From Cytobacillus sp. NJ13 (lineage in GTDB: Bacteria > Bacillota > Bacilli > Bacillales > Cytobacillaceae), in contig JAUCFP010000006.1 of the NCBI GenBank assembly GCA_030348385.1, positions 3,272,501 through 3,336,500 of the forward strand: a stretch of DNA of 64,000 nt. Reading direction: 5' to 3'. Under the pieces are notes generated by a model that saw nothing but the letters and a program-made list of their open reading frames with translations, was not told the origin of the DNA and ran no database searches. The position numbers and the translations under genes are program-made. Shown here piece by piece: positions 8,078-16,945 of the stretch (position 1 is the stretch's first letter; every line of letters starts with the position of its first letter).

Positions 8078-8907
8078 TCCACTCCCTCCACATTCACAAT
8101 TTTGCGGCTCGTTAACTCAAGTGCCGCTTCTACACCCTTTTTCAAGGTATTCTTTGTAGTAAACTGATTTAAATCAATTCCCAAGTTTACGATGGTCTGG
8201 GCAATTTCCGGACGGATGCCTACAAGCATGCATTTCGCTCCGACAAGTCTTACAGCATCAGCTGCCTGTATGATATGATGGGCTACCATCGTATCAACAA
8301 CCGGCACACCTGTTATATCAATAAGCACCACTTCGGAACGGTGTTTTACTACTCCATTTAAAAGGTTCTCCATAATCTGCTTCGCCCGCTCCGTATCAAT
8401 TGTACCGACAAGAGGCATGACTGTAATTCCTTCGAATACAGGAATCAGCGGCGCAGATAGTTCCTGAAGCGCAATTTTTTGGAGGGACACAGTTCTTTCC
8501 CAAGTGGTTGAATACATATTTACCACTTCATTGACCATGGGAGTCATCCAGCTGTCAAACTCGTAAATGACTTTCATTTGGTTTTCCTGAGTGACAATCC
8601 CCGTTTTCTGCATGTCCTCAAACACAATCTTTCCGAAGGTTTGGAGACCTTTTGTCACAAAACTGAGCGGCCAGCCCAACCGTACGATTTTCTCAGAGAA
8701 ATCACTCAATTTTGAAGTGAATTCCTCATTTGAACTTTTTATATTTGAAATAATCAGGTCAATGAATTCCCGGCTTGTCCCGATAAATACCTGATCAGAT
8801 ACTACCTTCGTAACTCTTTCATCCGCATTTTCCTTTGTGGCCTCAAGCCACTCATTGAATATGGAATCTTTGTTATTTTGTATATAATTCAATATTGTGG
8901 AATTCAT
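8074..8907 (-). CDS. rsbRA: RsbR (RsbRA), stressosome sensor protein
   Basis: 277 residues: an N-terminal non-haem globin-like sensor domain (about 1-135), a linker helix and a C-terminal STAS domain (about 155-270). Thr172 (GTIDTERA) and Thr206 (VVDTMVAHH) align with the RsbT target residues Thr171 and Thr205 of Bacillus subtilis RsbRA. The SD AGGAGG is 6-7 nt before the ATG. It is the promoter-proximal gene of the rsb-sigB operon. Confidence 0.97.
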   Translation of the reverse strand: MNSTILNYIQNNKDSIFNEWLEATKENADERVTKVVSDQVFIGTSREFIDLIISNIKSSNEEFTSKLSDFSEKIVRLGWPLSFVTKGLQTFGKIVFEDMQKTGIVTQENQMKVIYEFDSWMTPMVNEVVNMYSTTWERTVSLQKIALQELSAPLIPVFEGITVMPLVGTIDTERAKQIMENLLNGVVKHRSEVVLIDITGVPVVDTMVAHHIIQAADAVRLVGAKCMLVGIRPEIAQTIVNLGIDLNQFTTKNTLKKGVEAALELTSRKIVNVEGVE

Positions 8908-9000
8908 TTGTTCCTCCTATTTTAGCATATATCTATTATTAGCCTTCCAATTCCCCTTTATTGTACAGAAGATAAAAAAATCTTTCTGTCCCGTATATCA

Positions 9001-9029
9001 ATTAAATGATAACAGTGAATGCCAGTCAA
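9001..9029 (-). promoter_or_regulatory. probable sigma-A promoter of the rsbR-sigB operon
   Basis: On the minus strand TTGACT, 17 nt and TTTAAT stand about 95 nt upstream of rsbR. Housekeeping transcription of the whole operon is expected from the Bacillus subtilis model. The rest of the gap (8908-9246) is AT-rich with no gene I can see. Confidence 0.6.
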
Positions 9030-9246
9030 ATGATACCTATATGCTGCCGAATGAATAAACTCCAACCTTTGGTTAATTCGACAATTTTTAATTAAATCCC
9101 TTTTTTCCCTTCACAACTCAGCAGATTTCCATCGAATATTGAAGTGTATGCTCTATATGAAACGGGTATATTTACAAAACCAGTCAATTTTATATAATAA
9201 ATGACTTTCTTTTTTACCCTCTTTATAAAAAACTAAACCTTTTTGC

Positions 9247-9284
9247 TGTATAAAAAATAAAAAACGCCCTTCAAAAGAGCGTTT
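9247..9284 (-). terminator. terminator after ndoA
   Basis: On the minus strand AAACGCTC/GGGCGTTT form a stem-loop followed by TTTTTTATTTTTTA just after the ndoA stop. It separates the toxin-antitoxin pair from the rsb operon. Confidence 0.85.
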
Positions 9285-9285
9285 G

Positions 9286-9636
9286 TTAAAATTCGATGAG
9301 GCCTAAGCTAATTTGCACGGCTTCATCCACTTTTTCCATCATTTCGTCATCGAGATGGGTTATTTTATCGGTTAAGCGTTGTTTATCAATTGTACGAATC
9401 TGTTCTAATAAGATGACCGAATCCCTTTCAAAACCATAACGCTTCGCATCAATTTCAACGTGAGTAGGCAGCTTCGCTTTTTGAATCTGAGCTGTGATTG
9501 CTGCAACAATTACTGTGGGACTAAACCGATTCCCGATGTCGTTTTGGATGACAAGCACTGGACGGACGCCGCCTTGTTCTGAACCAACAACTGGGGATAG
9601 GTCTGCAAAATAAACGTCACCACGTTTGACAATCAA
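9286..9636 (-). CDS. ndoA: NdoA (EndoA/MazF) endoribonuclease toxin
   Basis: 116-residue MazF/PemK toxin with the family start [16 protein letters not shown] and the loop [14 protein letters not shown] carrying the conserved Arg that helps catalysis. In Bacillus subtilis it cuts mRNA at UACAU and is neutralised by NdoAI. The gene follows ndoAI by 4 nt and ends at a terminator. Order (alr, antitoxin, toxin, rsbR) is the same as in Bacillus subtilis. Confidence 0.97.
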   Translation of the reverse strand: MIVKRGDVYFADLSPVVGSEQGGVRPVLVIQNDIGNRFSPTVIVAAITAQIQKAKLPTHVEIDAKRYGFERDSVILLEQIRTIDKQRLTDKITHLDDEMMEKVDEAVQISLGLIEF

Positions 9637-9640
9637 AGGA

Positions 9641-9922
9641 TTATCCTCCGCTTACTAGACGTTCAACTGTGTGTTCTGCCTCGTATTCCGCTTGAAATGC
9701 TTCAGATGCAATCGTCAAATTTATTTTCGCCATCTCCATGTAGCCTCGTCTCATGGACTCGCGAATTTGTCTCTTTTTGCGTTCGCGCAAATACATTTTG
9801 GTTGCCTGATAAATGAATTCACTCCGGTTAACGTTTTCCTGTTTTGCAAATCCGTCTAACTCGGTTAAAAGATGCTGCGGTAATTTCACCATTATCTCTG
9901 TTGTTGTGCTGGAATCAGACAC
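9641..9922 (-). CDS. ndoAI: NdoAI (EndoAI/MazE) antitoxin
   Basis: 93-residue ribbon-helix-helix antitoxin ending in the conserved [12 protein letters not shown] tail that binds the toxin. The N-terminal half (about 8-50) is the RHH DNA-binding part. Start: a GTG at 9922 has GGAGG 9 nt upstream and gives MSDSSTTT, which fits the 93-residue Bacillus subtilis protein; the ATG at 9928 is only 3 nt from the same GGAGG. Translation of ndoA is likely coupled, with a 4-nt gap. Confidence 0.95.
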   Translation of the reverse strand: MSDSSTTTEIMVKLPQHLLTELDGFAKQENVNRSEFIYQATKMYLRERKKRQIRESMRRGYMEMAKINLTIASEAFQAEYEAEHTVERLVSGG

Positions 9923-10055
9923 AAACATACACCTCCACCATCACTACACACCATTTTTATATCTACCATTTTCAATATTACCATTAATAAAGCCCAATGC
10001 AAAGGGGATTCTTTAATTCTTCTGTATTATCGTCCAAAAAAATAGTATTTTATGC

Positions 10056-10335
10056 ATGATTTCAGAAAAGCGGAAGCGCCTTGCTCACCCCCGACAAGAA
10101 CAAGACGAGCCTCACGGAAAGGCGTTCTTTGCCTTTTTGGGAGGAATGTCCGAAATGTGGAGGCGACTGCTCAGGGACGACAAGCATAAGACGAGCCCTG
10201 CAAGAAGGTGTTCTTTCCTTCTGGAAGGGATTGGCTTATGTCTCGAGTACCTAGGAGCCGAAACAAGACAAGCTTGTGACCTCGAGGGGGTAGGCGCTGA
10301 AGCTAGACAGTTAACTAACTTCAGAATTTATCATT
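10056..10335. repeat. dispersed intergenic repeat, two tandem sub-blocks
   Basis: Between alr and ndoAI. It begins GAAAAGCGGAAGCGCC and ends GAAGCTAGACAG. Two related sub-blocks of about 80 bp follow each other, each with (A)GGCG..TGCTCA, GACAAG..AAGACGAGCC and a downstream GTTCTTT. Shorter relatives ending GACAGTTATC occur at 38380-38500 and 56831-56921. This is a non-coding Bacillaceae-type intergenic element; an open frame across it is accidental. Confidence 0.7.
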
Positions 10336-10418
10336 TTTATCTTTTCAGAAAGCCGCCGCGCTTATCCCATCCCTTTTTCCGGACGATAGCTCAGCTGCTC
10401 AGCAAATAAAGTTTTCGA

Positions 10419-11576
10419 TTATAGCAGATAATTAATTCCCCCGATAATTTTACCATCTCTTTTATATATGCGCGGAACCCGGGAAGATACCATGCAGGTT
10501 ACTTCATAGTTGATGGTTTCAAGTTTTTCGGCGATTTCGTCAACCGGAATCTTTTCTTTCCCCTGCTCGCCGATCAGGGTTACTTTTGTACCGACAGGCA
10601 TTTCATGTGGAAGCTTAATCATGCATTGATCCATACAAACTCTTCCAACAATTGGAACCCTCAATCCTTCAGCAAGAACCTCCTGCCCCTGAAGTTTTCG
10701 TATCCAGCCATCCGCATAGCCAATCGGCAAAGTTGCAATCCATTCATCTTCCTGTGCCTCATAAGTCGCACCATAGCTGACTTTCTCGCCTTTATGAAGC
10801 TTTTTCACATGAACAATAGAGGTATGGAGAGAAAAAGCTTCTTTCAGCTGGAAAGGAAGGTCAGACTTAATTTCCATGGAAGGAGCCAGGCCGTACATAC
10901 TTATCCCCATTCTGACAGCATTGAAGTGGGCTTTGGGAAATCTAAGGCCCGCCGCGCTGTTGCTGGTATGGATGTACTTCGGCAAAATCTCCAGCCAGCT
11001 GGTCATTTCCTCAAATCTGCTCAGCTGCTTTTCAAAATAAGCATTCTCCAATGAATCCGCTGTGGCGAAATGCGTAAACACCCCCTCAAGCAGAAAACGC
11101 TTGTCCTTTTTGATAACGCTCTCAATTCCCGCAAGTTCATCACGGCTTCGAATACCCAGGCGGCCCATGCCTGTATCAAACTTTAAATGAATATTCAGGA
11201 CTTCTCCATCTTCCACATATTCGTATGCTTGTGATAGCCATTCCTTTTGAAAAACGGTCAGGGCTATATTTTTTGCCGCTGCTTCGCCTGCATGCTCCGG
11301 GCGGCTCGCTCCCATTACTAAAATCGGAGCTGAAATCTTTTTATTCCTCAATGCCATCGCCTCATCGAGTGTGGCAACAGCCAGAGAGGATGCGCCCGCT
11401 TCCAGGGCCGCTTCCGCCACTGCAGCATCTCCATGACCGTACCCATTTGCCTTCACAACCGCAATGACGTTTGTCCCTTCTTCTGCATGTTTTTTCATTG
11501 ACTCTACATTATATGAAATATGATCCAGATTTATCTCTGCCCAAGTGTCCCGGTACATTTTTGTTTGTTCATACAT
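10419..11576 (-). CDS. alr: alanine racemase
   Basis: 385-residue fold-type III PLP enzyme that interconverts L- and D-alanine, supplying D-Ala for peptidoglycan; Ddl and MurF, the next enzymes, are encoded 10 kb away. The PLP lysine is Lys42 in [10 protein letters not shown] and the catalytic tyrosine is Tyr268 in VSYGATYEA. Start: the ATG at 11576 ([15 protein letters not shown]) matches the family. A longer in-frame TTG at 11648 coincides with a promoter -35 box and has no ribosome site, so it is rejected. AAAGGA sits about 13 nt upstream, a loose spacing. Confidence 0.95.
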   Translation of the reverse strand: MYEQTKMYRDTWAEINLDHISYNVESMKKHAEEGTNVIAVVKANGYGHGDAAVAEAALEAGASSLAVATLDEAMALRNKKISAPILVMGASRPEHAGEAAAKNIALTVFQKEWLSQAYEYVEDGEVLNIHLKFDTGMGRLGIRSRDELAGIESVIKKDKRFLLEGVFTHFATADSLENAYFEKQLSRFEEMTSWLEILPKYIHTSNSAAGLRFPKAHFNAVRMGISMYGLAPSMEIKSDLPFQLKEAFSLHTSIVHVKKLHKGEKVSYGATYEAQEDEWIATLPIGYADGWIRKLQGQEVLAEGLRVPIVGRVCMDQCMIKLPHEMPVGTKVTLIGEQGKEKIPVDEIAEKLETINYEVTCMVSSRVPRIYKRDGKIIGGINYLL

Positions 11577-11618
11577 CGATGTCTTCACGTCCTTTAGCCA
11601 TTGCTTCTCTACATGTCG

Positions 11619-11648
11619 ATTATCAAACTCGGGCAGAGGGTTTGTCAA
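11619..11648 (-). promoter_or_regulatory. sigma-A promoter of alr
   Basis: On the minus strand TTGACA, 18 nt and GATAAT lie 43-72 nt upstream of the alr ATG. It places the transcript start inside the region that a longer alr frame would claim, supporting the shorter start. Confidence 0.65.
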
Positions 11649-11775
11649 ATGGTTATTTCTTTATCGCAATGTTTGATGCTTTTCCTCTTCTTTAACCTAA
11701 TGAGTTAACTGGAACAAAGGGAACTTAGACATCAATAATGGTACTTCGCTCTTTGTTCGGTACTAAGTTAAATCA

Positions 11776-12320
11776 GTCCGAAGCCTCGCTTATTCGGACT
11801 GTTGATAGCGAAAACCGAGATAGTCTGCCCGAACCTGGGGCTTATTCGGACTGATGTTGGTGAAAACCGAGATAGTCTGTCCGAATTTGGGGCTTATTCG
11901 GACTGTTGATAGCGAAAACCGAGATAGTCTGTCCGAATTTGGGGCTTATTCGGACTGTTGATAGCGAAAGCCGAGATAGTTTGTCCGAATTTGGGGCTTA
12001 TTCGGACTGATGTTGGTGAAAACCGAGACAGTCTGTCCGAACCTAGGGCTCATTCGGACTGATGTTGGTGAAAACCGAGACAGTCTGTCCGAACCTGGGG
12101 CTTATTCGGACTGATGTTGGTGAAAACCGAGACAGTCTGTCCGAATCTGGGGCTTATTCGGACTGTTGATAGCGAAAACCGAGATAGTTTGTTCGAATCT
12201 GGGGCTCATTCGGACTGATGAATGTGAAAACTGCGAAAGTGTGTCAGAACCTGGGACTTATTTGGACTGATGCTGCTGAAATTTATGAATCGTGAATCCT
12301 AATCTGGCTTTCATTCGAAC
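11776..12320. repeat. 52-bp tandem array A (about 10 units)
   Basis: ATTCGGA recurs at 11792, 11844, 11896, 11948, 12000, 12052, 12104, 12156, 12208 and (decayed) 12260, exactly every 52 bp, with a faint copy at about 12313. Each unit is TTCGGAC, 27 nt, GTCCGAA (or near), 11 nt. The 27-nt spacer has two main types, starting TGTTGATAGCG and TGATGTTGGTG, in the order A-B-A-A-B-B-B-A. The last units decay. The array lies between the ydcC terminator and the alr promoter. It has the same geometry as the array at 48146-48550. Confidence 0.95.
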
Positions 12321-12374
12321 AAAAGGTGATTCAAGCTGCAGATTCTACTTCAGGCAAGATTATTTTATCCAGCA

Positions 12375-12408
12375 TAAAAAAACAGGCCCCTATGAGACCT
12401 GCTTTTTG
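12375..12408 (-). terminator. terminator of ydcC
   Basis: On the minus strand GCAGGTC/GGCCTGT pair around a 7-nt loop and are followed by TTTTTTT, just after the ydcC stop. Confidence 0.8.
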
Positions 12409-12416
12409 CCAGTGAT

Positions 12417-13430
12417 TTATTTCACCATGTCTCCCTGTACAGAGCGGGCAATTTCGGACATTTCTTCAGGTGACAAATCATTGGATGCAATCATATAATC
12501 CACACCCTGGTAGGTCCAGGAAATGGTGTTGTCAGAAAGTGCACCAATGGTAAAACCAAGGTCAACAGGCTCGCCTTTAACTGAAGTAACGACAGATGAT
12601 GCCGGCATGACAGCGGCCTTTTCCTGCACAAGAGTGAAGGATTTTTCTCCATCGTACGTCAATACAACACGCTTGCTATCTTCTGTTTGCACTTCCTGTT
12701 CATCAACCAGTTTTACATCAGCCATTTCCATCTGTGGGTATTTAACTGCGAATTCCTGATCCTTCACCTCTGCCATCACCGGCACTTCGAGCTGGGCGCC
12801 TGTCATGTTCTTCTGCATGTCAAAATCCTTCTTATCGAAGCTTGCATTAAACTTTACATTTGAAAATTCTACTGTTACAAGTGCATTTTTATCAGGATCC
12901 ATAACCTTCACACTGACTGGGGATAAATCGGACTTCTTAAGCTTGATTTCCTGGACAGGAAGCATCTGATTATTTTGATAGCGTGTTTTTGTTTCAAACA
13001 CATAATGATCTTTGGTAGCGGAGAACTTAGCTTCTTTATCCTCCATAATGTCCTTGACTAATGATTCATATAAATAAGCCTGGCTGCTGTTCTGCGGCCA
13101 ATCGCTCTGGAAGCGGAAGCTCTTGTTCAGCGCAGGAGTGAGGACAAATACACCGTCATCGTTTCGCAGAATCATTTGGCTTTGTTCCTTTTGGGCGTTT
13201 TTCAGGTTTACCCGGTAAAAGTCAGGCTCCTTATGCCATACTTCTATTTCGTAAGTTTGCGGGTCAGTCCCCATCTGCAGAGTCATTTTGGCCTCTGCCT
13301 TGTATCCTTTAATGTCTTCGAGCTTATTGTTAAGATCCTTTACGACATCTTCCTGTGATTTAGTTCCACAGGCAGACAATGCAAGAACTACCAAAAACCC
13401 GGCAAGCAGCATGAACCACTTTTTCTTCAT
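12417..13430 (-). CDS. ydcC: outer-surface lipoprotein YdcC (LolA/LppX-like fold)
   Basis: 337-residue lipoprotein. A signal peptide of about 20 residues ends in the lipobox LSAC with Cys21 as the lipidated residue. The body resembles the LolA-like/sporulation lipoprotein family (YdcC), with beta-strand-rich repeats and a C-terminal region of the DUF4367 type (about 250-330). In Bacillus subtilis ydcC is expressed in the mother cell in sporulation; its role is not clear. It lies between acpS and alr as in that species. AAGGGG is 8 nt before the ATG. Confidence 0.9.
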   Translation of the reverse strand: MKKKWFMLLAGFLVVLALSACGTKSQEDVVKDLNNKLEDIKGYKAEAKMTLQMGTDPQTYEIEVWHKEPDFYRVNLKNAQKEQSQMILRNDDGVFVLTPALNKSFRFQSDWPQNSSQAYLYESLVKDIMEDKEAKFSATKDHYVFETKTRYQNNQMLPVQEIKLKKSDLSPVSVKVMDPDKNALVTVEFSNVKFNASFDKKDFDMQKNMTGAQLEVPVMAEVKDQEFAVKYPQMEMADVKLVDEQEVQTEDSKRVVLTYDGEKSFTLVQEKAAVMPASSVVTSVKGEPVDLGFTIGALSDNTISWTYQGVDYMIASNDLSPEEMSEIARSVQGDMVK

Positions 13431-13574
13431 TCCTTCAGCCCCTTTGTCTCATTTCAGTGAGATCGGCCAAACTTCCGGCCTGTCTCTCCTATCGCATTAT
13501 GAATATATGAGACAACCTTAGGGAATATGCTAGGAGGAATGACAAGCTTTTGAAATTCTTGAGCATACCAAATG

Positions 13575-13928
13575 TCAAGTTTTTTCTATAACCACCTGAG
13601 CTACCGCATATTCTCTGCTATGGGAAATCGATAAGTGTATCCCATCTTTAAATGGCTTCGAAATATAAGGTTTTCCCTTTTCATCCTTTTCAATTTCAAT
13701 ATCCTGAAAGGAAAGTTCTACCCCAATTCCAGTGCCCCATGCCTTTGAAAAAGCTTCTTTTGCCGCGAACCTCCCAGCAAGATATTCAGCCCTTCTCTTT
13801 TCCGGCAAGCATCGATAGACAGCCTGCTCTTTTGGTGTCAAAATCCGTTCAGGAAACCGCTCCTGCCTGGCGATAATTTTTCGTATGCGCTCGAGATCTG
13901 CAATATCAATCCCAATACCGGAAATCAT
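13575..13928 (-). CDS. acpS: holo-[acyl-carrier-protein] synthase
   Basis: 117-residue AcpS-type phosphopantetheinyl transferase. It moves 4'-phosphopantetheine from CoA to acyl carrier protein. The metal-binding motifs [12 protein letters not shown] (residues 4-15) and [16 protein letters not shown] (about 54-69) are intact, and the trimeric AcpS length is normal. AAGGAAG lies 7 nt before the ATG. It is transcribed toward ydcC (144-nt gap) and divergently from the rhomboid gene. Confidence 0.97.
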   Translation of the reverse strand: MISGIGIDIADLERIRKIIARQERFPERILTPKEQAVYRCLPEKRRAEYLAGRFAAKEAFSKAWGTGIGVELSFQDIEIEKDEKGKPYISKPFKDGIHLSISHSREYAVAQVVIEKT

Positions 13929-14092
13929 CTCTCATCTTCCTTCTATTTATATTATTCGCTGCATAAAGAATACAGTAGAAGCACTATTATGTACACATTA
14001 TCCAATGAATAAGTGTTATGGCATGCTGAAAAAACGCTTTTCAGGCTATGATGTAGATACACGGTCCAACAATTCAAGCACGGAGGAGAGCC

Positions 14093-14818
14093 ATGTTTAC
14101 AAGAACGGAAAGCTTTAAGGAATTTATCCGCTACTACCCTGTTGTTTCTGCTATCATTTGTATCCATATTATCATCTATTTATTAACAGTCGTTCCCCTA
14201 TTCCCAAATACACTTATTTTCGAAAAGCTTGCAGGAGTCAATTTATATATTGTTCAAGGTGAATACTGGCGGCTGCTGAGCCCGATCATACTGCACAGCG
14301 GTTTCCCCCATGTTTTATTCAACAGCTTTTCTCTCGTTCTCTTTGGCCCTGTACTGGAACGGCTGCTCGGAAAAACCAGATTCATCCTGCTTTACATCAC
14401 AGCTGGTGCAGCAGCAAATATTGCAACACTGCTTCTTGAACCATTGACATATATTCATGTGGGCGCCAGTGGTGCGATCTTTGGCCTGTTCGGATACTTT
14501 GCGGCAATCATCGTATTCCGAAAAGAACTTTTATCCAGGGAAAACTCACAAATCATTCTGACCATCACGATAATCGGGGTAATCATGACCTTTCTGCAGC
14601 CAAACATTAATGTTACAGCCCATTTATTTGGCCTGCTTGCAGGTTTCCTGATTGGTGCGGCATCACTTGCAAAAGGACGTACATCTTCTTCATCTGGCAT
14701 AATACGGCCCGGAGGTCTTTCCGGCATCAAACCTTCATTAAAAGGGGTGCCCGCATCAAGGCTTGTTCTCTGGGGAATCATTATTATTTTGGCTGTCCTG
14801 GGGTTTTTAGCTAGATAA
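14093..14818 (+). CDS. ydcA: rhomboid family intramembrane serine protease (YdcA)
   Basis: 241-residue membrane protease with about six transmembrane helices and a short basic tail segment. The catalytic serine is Ser126 in HVGASGAIFG and the catalytic histidine His177 in VTAHLFGLLAG; the HxxxN-type motif around residues 68-77 (HSGFPHVLFN) forms the oxyanion site. Rhomboids cut substrates within or near membrane segments; the substrate here is unknown. GGAGGA lies 5 nt before the ATG. It is divergent from acpS and shares a bidirectional terminator with ydbT. Confidence 0.95.
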   Translation: MFTRTESFKEFIRYYPVVSAIICIHIIIYLLTVVPLFPNTLIFEKLAGVNLYIVQGEYWRLLSPIILHSGFPHVLFNSFSLVLFGPVLERLLGKTRFILLYITAGAAANIATLLLEPLTYIHVGASGAIFGLFGYFAAIIVFRKELLSRENSQIILTITIIGVIMTFLQPNINVTAHLFGLLAGFLIGAASLAKGRTSSSSGIIRPGGLSGIKPSLKGVPASRLVLWGIIIILAVLGFLAR

Positions 14819-14821
14819 TTC

Positions 14822-14858
14822 AAAAAAGGAAAAGCGCTCATGGGCGCTTTTCCTTTTT
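14822..14858. terminator. bidirectional terminator between rhomboid gene and ydbT
   Basis: AAAAAGGAAAAGCGC pairs with GCGCTTTTCCTTTTT around a 6-nt loop, with A-runs and T-runs on both sides. It overlaps the last codons of ydbT and serves both convergent genes. Confidence 0.92.
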
Positions 14859-16307
14859 CAAATAACTTCTGTTTAATCCAGTATAAGAATACCACTTATA
14901 AATAGCATACACTTCTTTCCGGTCAAGATCAGAGACCGTTCCGCCTGTCCCCCCAATCCCTGACATGGCCACAGCTTCTATGGTAGCCAGACTGCGCTTT
15001 TTCTGAAAATAACTTTCGCTCATGGTGAGGGACTGTATTCGATTTCTTTTCATAAAGACAGTCGTCCTGACAATCCCTCGATATCTGAGAACAAGCTGCT
15101 GAGAGCTGATATCCCAGCCTGCATCCCTGTATTTGAGATACGACCATCCCAATGAAAGGATCATCAGCACCAAAGAAAAGTATCCCCATGGCCTGAAAAA
15201 GAGGAGCGGCACAGCCACAAAAGGCAGTACCCACAGAAACCCTCTCCATAAATAGCGGTTAAGCGCCCTTTTCGGAGCTTTAAAGAATCCGGGCTGCAGT
15301 TCGTAGTGGGACAAGCAGGGCTTTAGCAGCCCGGCAATCCGTGTTTTTTTCACAATCGGCAGGATCATAAGGCGGGCGCTTTCATTGTCCTCAATGGAAC
15401 CTCCTGCACTTTCAATATAGACAGTCGCCAGGCCAAGTGGCTGCCTAAGCAGATTTTCCCTGAATTGAATAGCCTGAATGCGATTCAGCGGAATCGTCAT
15501 CTGCCTCTTTTCAAGCAGGCCTCTTGTGACAATCAATTCCTTCTCAGTCTTTATTAATGTAAAATCGGCATATTTCAGCATACTGCCAATAAGAGCGATC
15601 AGCCATGCAATAAAAAAGACGATGAAGACCAGGATACTCACAAATATAATTCCGTTGGCAATAAATCCTTCGAACCCGGCAAACACCTTTTCATACGGAA
15701 TGATTTCTTCAAATTGAAAAACAAAAGCAAAGACAGCTGAAATAACGACACCTGCCCCGCCTGAAGTTGATGCCAGAAGGAGCAGCTCGCCAGGAGAAAT
15801 TTTATAAATCACTTCCCGGTTCTGCAATGCTGTTTCCATTTCGGAAGGATTATTTTTAGCGGCTGAAAATGCCTGCTGAATGAACGCTGCATCTTTTTTA
15901 GAAATAGCCGTTAATACCGCTTCTGCCTCACCAGCCCCGCTTGAACCGGCTGTCTCCACTTTCATCTTCACAAGGCCAAATGGCCTTTGCAGCAAACCTT
16001 CCGATAAGTCGAGACTTTGAATTCTTTCAAGTGGAATATATCTCTTCTTCCTTATCAGAACACCATACTCGATTCGAAGCTCGCCTTCCTCCAGTCTATA
16101 GGTATATCTCCACCAGGTAAGGATCCCTATCATAAAAACCGCGATTATGACCCCTAAAGACAGGACAAGCTGAACAATCTCCCCATTTCCTCCTCTGCTT
16201 CCAAAGACGACAAAAACAAGAAAGGGCACCAGCATTTCCTTTAGATGTTTAAGGAAATTGGCTACCGCTGATATTGGGTGCAGCCGTTTCGGATTAGACA
16301 TCATCAT
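14838..16307 (-). CDS. ydbT: YdbT, PH-domain (bPH2/DUF304) membrane protein
   Basis: 489 residues with several pairs of transmembrane helices alternating with three bacterial PH-like domains (one begins near the segment RYTYRLEEGELRIEYG). In Bacillus subtilis YdbS and YdbT together help resist certain antimicrobial compounds and are under SigW control. Start: three adjacent ATG codons at 16307, 16304 and 16301 follow AAGGG by 6, 9 and 12 nt; the first has the best spacing and overlaps ydbS by 14 nt. A longer frame to 16460 lies wholly inside ydbS and is rejected. Confidence 0.92.
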   Translation of the reverse strand: MMMSNPKRLHPISAVANFLKHLKEMLVPFLVFVVFGSRGGNGEIVQLVLSLGVIIAVFMIGILTWWRYTYRLEEGELRIEYGVLIRKKRYIPLERIQSLDLSEGLLQRPFGLVKMKVETAGSSGAGEAEAVLTAISKKDAAFIQQAFSAAKNNPSEMETALQNREVIYKISPGELLLLASTSGGAGVVISAVFAFVFQFEEIIPYEKVFAGFEGFIANGIIFVSILVFIVFFIAWLIALIGSMLKYADFTLIKTEKELIVTRGLLEKRQMTIPLNRIQAIQFRENLLRQPLGLATVYIESAGGSIEDNESARLMILPIVKKTRIAGLLKPCLSHYELQPGFFKAPKRALNRYLWRGFLWVLPFVAVPLLFFRPWGYFSLVLMILSLGWSYLKYRDAGWDISSQQLVLRYRGIVRTTVFMKRNRIQSLTMSESYFQKKRSLATIEAVAMSGIGGTGGTVSDLDRKEVYAIYKWYSYTGLNRSYLKKEKRP

Positions 16308-16773
16308 CTGCAGCCCTTGCCAGCAAGGAAATGAAAAAGCGCAATTCCTCCGCTTCGTCCACATCCAATGCCGGTATCTCGTGAACAGTTGCAGCTGTAG
16401 AGATGGTGACAGTAGCAAGACGAAATTTACGCAATATCGGCCCTTGCTTGGTATCCACATGCTGCACCCGAATCATGGGAACAAGGGTCCTTTTAATCAC
16501 AAATATCCCATGTTTAAGCTCTATTTCATTTTCCCGGACCTCATACCTCCATCTTTTCCACCTTAAAGAGGGGAAAGTCATAATGACCAGGTAGGCATAA
16601 GCGGAATAAAACATTAAGGAAGCTCCAATAACCCAAATAGGCCAATTAAACAGGAAAGCAGCAGCAATAGCGCCCCCTGATAACACAAAAGGAAAAACCG
16701 AGTGGATTGTGCCGGAGATTCTCCATGCAAGCAGCCCCCTTGCCGGTATCCTTTTATGCGGCTCTGTAATCAT
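16294..16773 (-). CDS. ydbS: YdbS, PH-domain (bPH2/DUF304) membrane protein
   Basis: 159 residues: a cytoplasmic N-terminus, two transmembrane helices (about 22-70) and one bPH2 domain (about 75-150). It is the partner of YdbT, overlapping its start. The pair is conserved at this position between cshA and the rhomboid gene in Bacillus. Length equals the Bacillus subtilis protein. Confidence 0.93.
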   Translation of the reverse strand: MITEPHKRIPARGLLAWRISGTIHSVFPFVLSGGAIAAAFLFNWPIWVIGASLMFYSAYAYLVIMTFPSLRWKRWRYEVRENEIELKHGIFVIKRTLVPMIRVQHVDTKQGPILRKFRLATVTISTAATVHEIPALDVDEAEELRFFISLLARAADDDV

Positions 16774-16945
16774 GCAGTACCCCCCGCAATTCCATAAAAT
16801 TAATAGTCTTTCAAAAACGCCCAGAGTCAGTTCTCGCTCAAAACCTCTTCATTACATGGCGTTTTGAATCAGCACTTTCACTTCTTTAAGTATACATGAC
16901 AGAAAAAAGAAGTGTCTCCCTTTTATGAAAAAAGTGGGGTGCATC

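Noticed and set aside
9286..9922. Mobile or plasmid-type toxin-antitoxin island
   Set aside because: The pair is at the conserved chromosomal place between alr and rsbR, as in Bacillus subtilis, with no mobile-element signs.
10056..10409. 117-codon open frame on the plus strand
   Set aside because: It lies wholly in a dispersed repeat, has no ribosome site and no recognisable protein family.
11577..11648. N-terminal extension of alr
   Set aside because: Its TTG start is a promoter -35 box and there is no ribosome site.
11776..12320. CRISPR array
   Set aside because: The period is regular, but the spacers are nearly the same from unit to unit and the conserved arms are only 7 bp; no cas genes are in the window. 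The same applies to 48146-48550.
16307..16460. N-terminal extension of ydbT
   Set aside because: It is read in another frame inside ydbS and has no ribosome site; the ATG at 16307 has one and fits the family length.
16875..16912. Terminator for uvsE
   Set aside because: CACTTCTTT and AAAGAAGTG can pair, but the loop is long, there is no T-run and the position is not a usual one relative to the uvsE stop.
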